Origin: an uncultured Oscillibacter sp. | GTDB taxonomy: Bacteria; Bacillota; Clostridia; Oscillospirales; Oscillospiraceae | Assembly: GCA_905200545.1 (NCBI GenBank) | Contig: CAJKKQ010000001.1 | Span: 124,001-188,000, forward strand | Reading direction: 5' to 3' | DNA length: 64,000 nt | Shown here: positions 7,491 to 14,310 of the stretch, piece by piece | Numbering within the stretch: position 1 is the stretch's first letter | How the letters are laid out: every line of letters begins with the position of its first letter | Made by a program: the position numbers and the translations under genes | The notes under the pieces: generated by a model | Database searches by the model: none | What the model was told of the DNA's origin: nothing | What the model saw: only the letters and a program-made list of their open reading frames with translations

Positions 7491-9737
7491 TTACTGCGTC
7501 CAATGTTCTTGGATCATATAATAAGACTCCTTGAGCCGCTCGTGATAGGTCACGGTCTTGCCCCATCCCTCCAGGACAAAAGGCTCCATGGAAACACGGT
7601 ATTCCGTGTGGGCACTGTCAGTAAGGCCCACATACATTTCGTCGATCTGGATGTACTCGACTCCGTAGTGCTCATAGTAATCATCGTGGATCATCATTTC
7701 CGAGGGGTTGGCAAAGTTTAGCAGCTGCCAGGGCAGCTTCAGTTCCACACAGTCCCCGGAGAAGATGAAGTCCGCTAAGGAGTTGAAGTCCTCCGCCTCC
7801 GGGTTGGCGTTGCCGTAGGTGAGTTTGCCTGTCTCGTAGGTCTCCGCCGAGGCCTGCCAGTTTCCGGTAAGCAGGGGCGTGGCGGTCTGGAGCATCAGTT
7901 CAATGGGCTTGAAGACCGGTGTGTCCACATCCACCGGGTCCAGATACGGATCCCGATCCTCCGTCTCATGGAGGAACATGGCCCGCAGCACCTCATACCG
8001 CTCCTGTACCAGTACCCGGCTGTTGTCCACCCCATCGATGACGATGAGGAAGTCACAGGGACGCGCAAAGGATAGGTCATGGTTCTGGCAGTAGGTGCTC
8101 CCCGTTTTGGGCGTGGTGTCGATGGGGAGATAGAGGGTGTCCGTCCCGGGGGAAAAGCCCTCCTTCTCGATCAGGAAGTACAGGAACTTCTCGTCGTACT
8201 TCATGGAGAGGGAGAAGGGGCCGTCGGAAAAAACCAGATCCGCATCCGTCCATTCCGAGGTGTCCCCGTCCACATAGCAGACACTCTCCTCCTCCCCCGG
8301 GTCAAAGGCCAACAGGCCGAAATACTGCTCGTTGGTCTGGTAATCGCTCCAATAGGGGGTATTGTCCAGATCCACCGCGTGCATGGTGTTCCAGGTGCGT
8401 TTGAACCACTCGTCCTGCCAGGAGAAGACGCAGCTTCCGGCGCAGCCGGCCGCCATGATGTCCTCATAGCAGTCGATGACGGCCTGCCCCTGTTCCTGCT
8501 CGGACATATGGCCCTGATTGCGTCCGGTGTTGTAATCCCGCTGGGCCATGCCCCGGCCGGTGGATACGCCGTACTCGGAGATGACCACCGGGATGGTATG
8601 GTAGTTGGTCAGGGCCTTGAGGTAGGTGTAGTAAGTATTGGGCTGGCCGCTGCTGTCCAGATAAGTACACTGCTGTCCGCCGGGGAGATAGGTTTCAATG
8701 GGTACCCCCATATCCTGGGAACCAGCGGCAATCTGGGCGTCCAGCCACAAAGACTCGCTGCCCTCAATGTCCGGGGGATTGAGCATGTAATTGAGATAGT
8801 CGGGGTAATAGGGGTAAACATGGTAGGAGGCAAACAGCCCCGACAAAAAGGCGTCCGAAGCCTGGATGTGCTCCACATCCACCGTAGCACACTTCATAAA
8901 AAATTTGGTAATCACCTCAGGGTAGGAAAAGGGATCGGTGGTGGGCCAGTTGGAAAAGGCGATGAGCCGCTGCTGCTTATAGCGGTTGGACTCATATTCG
9001 ATGATCTGATCGCCCACCTGGCACAGCATGGCCTCAAAGGGGGAGGCATCGGCGGTGGTATACAGATAAGTCCCCTGATAGGAGTTCCGTTCCGGATATT
9101 TGTGGTCGGTGTACGCCACGGTCACATCCTCCCACTCCACACCCAGAATGTACCCGATCACCCAGGGCGACACATCTTTCCGGTAGGAGCCGGAGCCCAA
9201 TCCATAGCCCAGAGACAGATTCTTGTTGCCGTGGAGGATATCCACCACTGTGCGGCAGTCGTCCAGGAATGTCTGGAGGAAATCCTCATCATAGGCGTCC
9301 CGGTGGGAGTTCTGCACGTAGTCGTTGATCCAAACGCCGTGGATCAGCCACAGGGGTTCTTCCCCTGCCTCCTCCCGCTGGGTATTGTATTCGTAAAAAG
9401 CGTTATAAAAGTCATCGTGCAATATGGTATAGACCCGGATGGTGTTGGCCCCCATCTCCTGGATCCACCTGAACCAGCGCAGGTAAGTCTCCTGATCGAT
9501 GGCATAATCGGTGGCCCACTCCCCCGGCAGTCCCACGCCCATATTGACGCCCCGGATCTCAAAGGGGACCGCCTGACCGTCCCGCTCCATGTAGATGGTG
9601 TCGGAGTCCGTGGTCATAAAGGTAGTCACCGGCCGGTCGGGGTCCAGATCGATATAGACGCCCAGTTCATAATAGGCTGTGTTCCACGCGAAAATCAGCA
9701 GCACCACAATGCAGGCTCCAATGATGAATTTTTTGAT
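7491..9737 (-). CDS. Secreted or membrane-anchored glycoside-hydrolase-like protein
   Basis: About 748 residues if translation starts at the ATC codon at 9735-9737, which gives a signal anchor (Lys-Lys-Phe-Ile-Ile-Gly-Ala-Cys-Ile-Val-Val-Leu-Leu) and sits 8 bases after GGAAGGAGG. The first standard start is a GTG at 9707 inside the hydrophobic segment with no ribosome binding site. The main domain resembles a clan-A (TIM-barrel) glycosidase. Near residue 388 a Val-Ile-Ser-Glu-Tyr-Gly segment fits a nucleophile glutamate at the end of strand 7, and Gly-Val-Glu-Trp-Glu near 199-203 could hold the acid/base. The C-terminal 250 residues look like a beta-sandwich accessory domain. In a synthase operon such enzymes trim or transglycosylate the nascent chain. 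The enzyme family and substrate are not assignable by eye. Confidence 0.8.
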   Translation of the reverse strand: MKKFIIGACIVVLLIFAWNTAYYELGVYIDLDPDRPVTTFMTTDSDTIYMERDGQAVPFEIRGVNMGVGLPGEWATDYAIDQETYLRWFRWIQEMGANTIRVYTILHDDFYNAFYEYNTQREEAGEEPLWLIHGVWINDYVQNSHRDAYDEDFLQTFLDDCRTVVDILHGNKNLSLGYGLGSGSYRKDVSPWVIGYILGVEWEDVTVAYTDHKYPERNSYQGTYLYTTADASPFEAMLCQVGDQIIEYESNRYKQQRLIAFSNWPTTDPFSYPEVITKFFMKCATVDVEHIQASDAFLSGLFASYHVYPYYPDYLNYMLNPPDIEGSESLWLDAQIAAGSQDMGVPIETYLPGGQQCTYLDSSGQPNTYYTYLKALTNYHTIPVVISEYGVSTGRGMAQRDYNTGRNQGHMSEQEQGQAVIDCYEDIMAAGCAGSCVFSWQDEWFKRTWNTMHAVDLDNTPYWSDYQTNEQYFGLLAFDPGEEESVCYVDGDTSEWTDADLVFSDGPFSLSMKYDEKFLYFLIEKEGFSPGTDTLYLPIDTTPKTGSTYCQNHDLSFARPCDFLIVIDGVDNSRVLVQERYEVLRAMFLHETEDRDPYLDPVDVDTPVFKPIELMLQTATPLLTGNWQASAETYETGKLTYGNANPEAEDFNSLADFIFSGDCVELKLPWQLLNFANPSEMMIHDDYYEHYGVEYIQIDEMYVGLTDSAHTEYRVSMEPFVLEGWGKTVTYHERLKESYYMIQEHWTQ

Positions 9738-9754
9738 GGCGCACGCCTCCTTCC

Positions 9755-11263
9755 TCAGTGGTTGAACTTTTTGACTTTGGACTCATGGCAGTATTGCAGG
9801 AGGATCTCGATGTTCTCATCCATCCACTCCCCCCGCTCATGAATAAAGTCCTTCAGCTGCTGGACGGCTGCCTCATAATTGGCCGGATTGCGTTCATAGG
9901 GGTGAAGCGGCGTGTATTCCAGAAAAGTATAGCCCCACACTTCAAAATTCCGCTCGATGGCGGGGCCCAGGAAGGCCACCGTGTCGTCGATATACTGAAA
10001 CAGATAGTCCTCGCTGAGATAGGACTCCCGCAGCTGGCGGTAGCGCTCAATTACGCGGTTGACAAAATGCTCGTCCTTGCACAGCATATAAAACCAGGGG
10101 ATGTACTGCATTTGAAACTCCTGGGGATCCATCTGGCTGAAATGGAAGTTGTCGCAAGCGGAATTCATGTCCCAGATGCACATTTTGTATTTGCCCCGGA
10201 GATCCTTATATACATATGTAGAGCGGGCACCCACATCGTAATTGCAGGTAAATTCATTCACCAGGAAATAGTCCACGAAGGAATCCAGATCCGCGTCGTT
10301 CCACCAGGCGTATGGCTCCGTGTCATAGTCGTAGGAATAAAGGCTTTTTTCAAAATCAGAAAAATCCTGACGGATATATTCGCTCCGCTCCGGTGTTAGA
10401 TTTCCCGTTCCCGGATAGACAATATCGATCATCTGATCGTTGCGCAGGGCGTACATGGCAAAGGTATCGATGTTTTTAATGGGATTGCTGCTCCCGCGGT
10501 CCAGGCGAACCACATAGCTCACCATGGAGGCTCCATCCTGGGGCATACTCATATTGAGCCGGCAGTCTTCGCCATTGGTAATGGTCTCCACCATCACGTA
10601 CAAGCCCTGGTACTCGCCGTTGATGATGACCTCACAGAAGCGTGCATTGGGAGCGTAATCCATAAACTCTCCGGCAATGTTGTACCACATGTAATTGCGG
10701 ATCAGGCTTTTATCCAGATAGGGCCCATGGAGGGCCCACTCATGGTGTGGAGCCATCCCCAACATGCCTACATTCTTGTTTTGGACGCCGTCTTCCTCTG
10801 TAATTCTCAGCAAATAGCCTTTTTTGTCAAATCTCCGAGAGGTATTTCCCCGGATACGGATCTGGGCATCAACTTCCAGAGAGGGAGAATCCGTGACATG
10901 GTGATTGGTATCTTCCCCGTCCATCACCTGCACCTGACAGGCAATGGAACTGCTGCCGTCCTCTGCCTTCGTCACATAGGTGTATTCGTAATCGATATCG
11001 CCGTTTTCTTCCAGGGTGAGCCCATCCTCCGAAATCGGTTCCCCCGGAATCTCCACGCCGCCGGTATCGATGACCACCAGAGGCAGATGGGTACACAGCT
11101 CACTGCCGTCACAGTCGCACCCGGCATCAGGCCCGCGGGCCGTCAGGTGCTGGTGGATCCGGTTGTTGGGATTGTCCTGATCCAGCGCAGCAGCTGAAAA
11201 TGCGATCAGTACCATCAGCACCATCGCAGTCACACCCAGGATCTTATATTTCACAGCCCGCAC
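9755..11263 (-). CDS. CotH-family protein, secreted
   Basis: 502 residues with a clear signal sequence (Lys-rich start, hydrophobic 8-26). Recognised as CotH (PF08757) from Arg-Ile-Arg-Gly-Asn-Thr-Ser at 136-142 with K147/K148, the conserved Tyr-Leu-Asp-Lys-Ser-Leu-Ile-Arg-Asn block at 182-190, and the Trp-Asp-Met-Asn motif at 364-367. CotH proteins of spore coats are atypical protein kinases; many exported homologues lie in polysaccharide operons with VTC-domain and DUF4956 genes, as here. In the metal-binding motif the usual second aspartate (Trp-Asp-x-Asp) is Asn367, so kinase activity is uncertain. The gene lies 26 bases after the DUF4956 gene, and its stop is followed directly by the Shine-Dalgarno of the glycosidase-like gene. 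Confidence 0.88.
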   Translation of the reverse strand: MRAVKYKILGVTAMVLMVLIAFSAAALDQDNPNNRIHQHLTARGPDAGCDCDGSELCTHLPLVVIDTGGVEIPGEPISEDGLTLEENGDIDYEYTYVTKAEDGSSSIACQVQVMDGEDTNHHVTDSPSLEVDAQIRIRGNTSRRFDKKGYLLRITEEDGVQNKNVGMLGMAPHHEWALHGPYLDKSLIRNYMWYNIAGEFMDYAPNARFCEVIINGEYQGLYVMVETITNGEDCRLNMSMPQDGASMVSYVVRLDRGSSNPIKNIDTFAMYALRNDQMIDIVYPGTGNLTPERSEYIRQDFSDFEKSLYSYDYDTEPYAWWNDADLDSFVDYFLVNEFTCNYDVGARSTYVYKDLRGKYKMCIWDMNSACDNFHFSQMDPQEFQMQYIPWFYMLCKDEHFVNRVIERYRQLRESYLSEDYLFQYIDDTVAFLGPAIERNFEVWGYTFLEYTPLHPYERNPANYEAAVQQLKDFIHERGEWMDENIEILLQYCHESKVKKFNH

Positions 11264-11289
11264 CCCCTCTCTTCCAGGTCTGATGAAAA

Positions 11290-11985
11290 TCAGCTGCTGA
11301 TCTCATCATTCTGCATGACGATGTTGCAGTACTCGATGCTGCCCAGCTCATAGAGGGCGTCGGTAATGCGCTTCCTGGCGTTCACACCCTGCCTGCTCCG
11401 TTCTGCCCGGTTCATGGTGCGCCTGCTGAGCTCGTAGATGAATTCCACGGTGGTTTCCGTGGTATTCTTCACCCGCAGATTGGCTTTTCTGGCGTAATAC
11501 TGAAAAATCAGCGCTTCAATCCGCTCCTCATTGACCCGGGAGGAACGGATGATGAGCAGCAGGCGGTCATCGTTTTTGATCCGCCCAAAGAGCAGCAGCA
11601 CCAGGAACGTGAAGGCGCTGCCCACAGCGGCCACCCAGAAGTCGCCTGCACCGCAGCAGATCCCCACCACAATCGTCCAAAAGATGTACACCGTATCCCG
11701 GGAATCCTTGATGGCCGTCCGGAAGCGGACGATGGACAACGCGCCCACCATGCCCAGGGACAGGGCAATGTTATTGCCGATCACCACCATCACAGACGTG
11801 GTAATGATGGTCAGCGCCACCAGGGACACATTGAACTTCTTGCTGTAAATGCTTCCCTCATGGGAAATCCGATAAGACAAGAAGATAAAACCGGCAATCA
11901 CGGTGGCCACAGCCAACCGCGCCAGGATGGTTTGCGGATCCAGCTGCCCCGAGTCTTCAAACAGTTCCAAAATCAGATTTTTCAT
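11290..11985 (-). CDS. DUF4956 membrane protein
   Basis: About 231 residues. The ATG at 11985 is preferred because AAGAGGAAA lies eight bases upstream; an ATG 15 codons earlier lies within the 3' end of the VTC gene and has no site. Three or four membrane segments occupy about 25-130, with the family signature Gly-Ala-Leu-Ser-Ile-Val-Arg-Phe-Arg-Thr-Ala-Ile-Lys-Asp around 85-100. The C-terminal half (from about 140) is a soluble alpha/beta domain. DUF4956 genes are regularly next to VTC and CotH genes; a role in moving or sensing a phosphorylated substrate at the membrane has been suggested only from context. It sits between those two genes and is clearly in the same operon. Confidence 0.88.
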   Translation of the reverse strand: MKNLILELFEDSGQLDPQTILARLAVATVIAGFIFLSYRISHEGSIYSKKFNVSLVALTIITTSVMVVIGNNIALSLGMVGALSIVRFRTAIKDSRDTVYIFWTIVVGICCGAGDFWVAAVGSAFTFLVLLLFGRIKNDDRLLLIIRSSRVNEERIEALIFQYYARKANLRVKNTTETTVEFIYELSRRTMNRAERSRQGVNARKRITDALYELGSIEYCNIVMQNDEISS

Positions 11986-12004
11986 AGCGTTTCCTCTTCC
12001 GTTT

Positions 12005-12700
12005 TCAAAGTGAGTAGTGCAGTGTGGCACTTCGTGCCAGGCAGTATTTGCTCACAGACAATTCCCCGCGATCCGCTCCGTTGATCAGCGTCTTGATATA
12101 GCTGAGCAGGAATCCGTTGTATTTGACCTCCAGCAGGCCGTTGAAGGGATCCATCACCGGATACAGGTTGAGCTGGGGGGAAAAGAGATCCCAGCAGCTC
12201 TCCGTGGCCCGGATCTGGTGATCCAGGGTGATGCGGATCTTGTTTTCCCGGGCGATGAAGGCCTTGCGCCGGTATTCCACAATGGTTTTGGGCCGGTAGC
12301 ACTGCCCATGCAGCAGGCCATAGCACTCCGCCGCGAAGGGATCCGCATACCGCAGCAGGGGGTCGTACTGTCCCCGGGCCACTGCCTGGGCGTCAGCCAG
12401 CTCCAGGCGCAGGGAGCGCTTTTTCTGATAGTTCCCCTCTTTTTGCTTCATCTCCAGCATGGCGAATGCGGCAGTGGGATCATAGGCCCGCAGGCGGATC
12501 TTCCGCCGCAGCTCCAGGCCGTCGATCTTCCCCTGATAGTCCGTCTCCCCCAGCGTGTCAAAATAGAGGGAGCGGATGGTATAGCCCTGGGCCCCGTTGT
12601 GGGGATCCTGGAGCATGACCTTTTCCAGACGCCCGGACAGGATCTGCATGTCGATCTGTGTCATCCAATATTTCTTTTCCTGCCGAAAAACTTCGTTCAC
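12005..12700 (-). CDS. VTC-domain protein (polyphosphate polymerase-like)
   Basis: 231 residues, GTG start with GGAGG seven bases upstream. The whole protein is a VTC domain (PF09359; triphosphate tunnel fold): Glu-Lys-Lys-Tyr at 8-11, Arg-Ser-Leu-Tyr-Phe-Asp near 43-48, basic strand Arg-Arg-Lys-Ile-Arg-Leu-Arg, Glu-Met-Lys, Val-Glu-Tyr-Arg-Arg-Lys, Arg-Ile-Thr-Leu-Asp and Glu-Val-Lys-Tyr-Asn-Gly near the end. In yeast the fold synthesises polyphosphate from ATP. Bacterial copies next to CotH and DUF4956 lack the SPX domain and their substrate is unknown. It is the first gene after the c-di-GMP riboswitch and therefore the first product made when the switch allows read-through. Confidence 0.88.
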   Translation of the reverse strand: MNEVFRQEKKYWMTQIDMQILSGRLEKVMLQDPHNGAQGYTIRSLYFDTLGETDYQGKIDGLELRRKIRLRAYDPTAAFAMLEMKQKEGNYQKKRSLRLELADAQAVARGQYDPLLRYADPFAAECYGLLHGQCYRPKTIVEYRRKAFIARENKIRITLDHQIRATESCWDLFSPQLNLYPVMDPFNGLLEVKYNGFLLSYIKTLINGADRGELSVSKYCLARSATLHYSL

Positions 12701-12715
12701 TGATATTCCTCCAAC

Positions 12716-12768
12716 AAAAAAGCTGCAAAGGATGCCGGCACCAATGCGTACCGAGTATTCTTTGCAGC
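12716..12768 (-). terminator. Intrinsic terminator of the riboswitch expression platform
   Basis: On the minus strand GCTGCAAAG (12760-12768) pairs with CTTTGCAGC (12722-12730), with a second inner stem (GGTAC/GTGCC), followed by six T residues (12716-12721). The 5' arm overlaps the 3' end of the aptamer, so ligand binding and terminator formation should be mutually exclusive. The Shine-Dalgarno of the VTC gene begins directly after it. Confidence 0.88.
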
Positions 12769-12840
12769 CTGACGATCATAGCAGCTTCTGCCGTAGACTC
12801 ACAGCTTTGCGTCACCGCCTTTCAGCGGTTTTGCCTATCA
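12764..12840 (-). ncRNA. Cyclic di-GMP-I riboswitch aptamer (GEMM)
   Basis: Read on the minus strand from 12839, the conserved core is GATAGGCAAA, a GAAA-capped stem (ACCGC...GGCGGT), GACGCAAAGC, a GAGTCTA segment, a second variable hairpin (GGC...GCT), TATGATCGTCAGGCTGC. These are the hallmarks of clostridial GEMM-I aptamers, including the GNRA tetraloop and the GACGCAAAGC receptor side. It lies 36 bases after the HPt stop codon and upstream of the VTC gene, with a terminator immediately downstream. Because the aptamer's 3' end is also the terminator's 5' arm, binding should favour read-through (an ON switch); this direction is inferred, not proven. No dedicated promoter was found between the HPt gene and the aptamer, so read-through from the signalling genes or a promoter within the HPt gene is likely. 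Confidence 0.92.
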
Positions 12841-12851
12841 ATTCAGTTGTT

Positions 12852-12872
12852 GTCACGGACGCATTCCGTGAC
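12852..12872. other. Short hairpin between HPt gene and riboswitch
   Basis: Perfect 7-base arms (GTCACGG/CCGTGAC) with a 7-base loop, just ahead of the aptamer. There is no T-run, so it is not a convincing terminator; it could be a processing site or an extension of the aptamer fold. Confidence 0.4.
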
Positions 12873-12875
12873 GCT

Positions 12876-13232
12876 TTACGCCTGATGATCAAGCGCCTGC
12901 GTGATGCGGAGGTATTGCGCTTCCAAATCCCCCATCTTCCCGGCAGCCGATGCCAGGTCTCCCTTCCGAAGATCCTCCACCATCGCGCCTACCTGCTGGA
13001 AAAGATCTTTCAGGGACAGATTCCCGGCCACTCCCTTGAGGGTATGGGCCGCTGTAAACGCCCCGGCAGCATCACCGTGTTCCATGGCCGCTTTCAGCTG
13101 GGAAAAGCTGGGGTCTTCAGGAAAACGCAGCAGGAATTTCAGCATCAAGTCCTCATTCCCCATGAATCGCGTCAGGGCTTCTTCCACATCCACCCCTGCT
13201 GCGGCCAGCTGTGCGCGTCTGGTTTCATCCAT
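12876..13232 (-). CDS. HPt phosphotransfer protein
   Basis: 118 residues, an almost pure histidine phosphotransfer domain. His63 lies in the signature Ala-Ala-His-Thr-Leu-Lys-Gly-Val-Ala-Gly-Asn-Leu, and the rest is helical, as in the four-helix HPt bundle. The start overlaps the end of the HD-GYP regulator gene by 8 bases, so the two are co-translated. The expected role is to carry phosphate from the receiver domain of the hybrid kinase to the receiver of the HD-GYP protein, or back. Confidence 0.9.
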   Translation of the reverse strand: MDETRRAQLAAAGVDVEEALTRFMGNEDLMLKFLLRFPEDPSFSQLKAAMEHGDAAGAFTAAHTLKGVAGNLSLKDLFQQVGAMVEDLRKGDLASAAGKMGDLEAQYLRITQALDHQA

Positions 13233-14310
13233 TTCGATTTGCTCCTTCCGTGTGATAGAATTGGCGGAGCAGCGGCTCCTCCTTCCGGAAGCAGTCCAGC
13301 AGCTTGGGATTGAACACGCCGCACTGTCCGCTGCTTATCATATCCATGGCCACGTCGGGAGAAAATGCGTCTTTGTAGCACCGCTTGCTGACCAAGGCGT
13401 CGTACACATCCGCCAGGGAGACGATCTGCGTCCAAATGGGGATCTGGTCGCCGGAGAGCCCATCCGGGTATCCGCCTCCATCCCACCGCTCGTGGTGGTG
13501 CAGGGCAATATCATAGGCATAGCGATAGGAGGAGTGCTCCCGCATCTGGGGAATCTTGGACAGGAGTTCCGCCCCCTTTACGGTATGGGACTTCATAAGC
13601 GCATATTCCTCGGGAGAGAGCCGTCCCCGCTTGTTCAAAATGGCATCCGGAATGGAAATCTTTCCCACATCATGGGTAATGGCTCCCACACCGATCAGCC
13701 GGATCTGATCCTCGGGAATGTCCTGCCCCAAGGGTGTACTGCGCAGCAGGTGGCAGGTAATATCACGGATCCGGCGTACATGCTCTCCGGACTCATCGCT
13801 GCGGAATTCAATGGCGGTGGACAGCGCCTCCACCATCCCCATGCTCAGATCCGCCAGCTGCTGGGCCTGAAGCAGCAGCTGATCCCGCTGCCGCTCCACC
13901 TCCGCTCCCAGTCTTTGCCGGGCACGGAACAGCTCCACCACCGAGTTGACCCGCCGGAGGACGATATAGGGAACCACGGGCTTGAAAATGACATCCATGA
14001 CCCCCAATTCATAGGCCTCCCGCATATCGGCACTGCCCACATCCGCTGTGATCAGGAAAACCGGGATCGTCCCCAGCAGCCCCCGCCGGTGCAGCTGACG
14101 AAGCACCTCGATGCCATTCATCCGGGGCATGACCACATCCAGCAAAACCGCACTCAAGGAGCTTGCGCATTTGTCTATGACATCCAGGCCCGCCAGGCCG
14201 TCCTCCGCTTCCATGATCTGATATTCCGCTTGGAAGATATTTTTCAGAATCGCCCGATTCATTTCATTGTCGTCTACAATGAGGAGCGTTTCCTCGCTGG
14301 AAATACTCAC
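13225..14310 (-). CDS. Response regulator with HD-GYP c-di-GMP phosphodiesterase domain
   Basis: 361 residues. N-terminal receiver domain (5-125; acidic pair D13-D14, phospho-acceptor D58, K110), a coiled-coil linker (125-155) and an HD-GYP domain (155-355). Catalytic residues visible are H177, H213-D214 (Thr-His-Asp-Val-Gly-Lys), the HHHERWDGGGYP block at 271-282 with the GYP motif at 280-282, and the Ala-Asp-Val-Tyr-Asp-Ala motif. HD-GYP enzymes degrade c-di-GMP to pGpG or GMP. The gene overlaps the kinase stop by 4 bases (ATGA) and the HPt start by 8 bases, making kinase, regulator and HPt one translationally coupled unit. Confidence 0.93.
   Translation of the reverse strand: MSISSEETLLIVDDNEMNRAILKNIFQAEYQIMEAEDGLAGLDVIDKCASSLSAVLLDVVMPRMNGIEVLRQLHRRGLLGTIPVFLITADVGSADMREAYELGVMDVIFKPVVPYIVLRRVNSVVELFRARQRLGAEVERQRDQLLLQAQQLADLSMGMVEALSTAIEFRSDESGEHVRRIRDITCHLLRSTPLGQDIPEDQIRLIGVGAITHDVGKISIPDAILNKRGRLSPEEYALMKSHTVKGAELLSKIPQMREHSSYRYAYDIALHHHERWDGGGYPDGLSGDQIPIWTQIVSLADVYDALVSKRCYKDAFSPDVAMDMISSGQCGVFNPKLLDCFRKEEPLLRQFYHTEGANRNG

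Noticed and set aside
8079..9842. 587-codon plus-strand open frame opposite the glycosidase-like and CotH genes
   Set aside because: It is antisense to two well-supported genes; composition is low-complexity Gly/Val/His-rich, and no domain or ribosome binding site fits. High GC makes such frames common.
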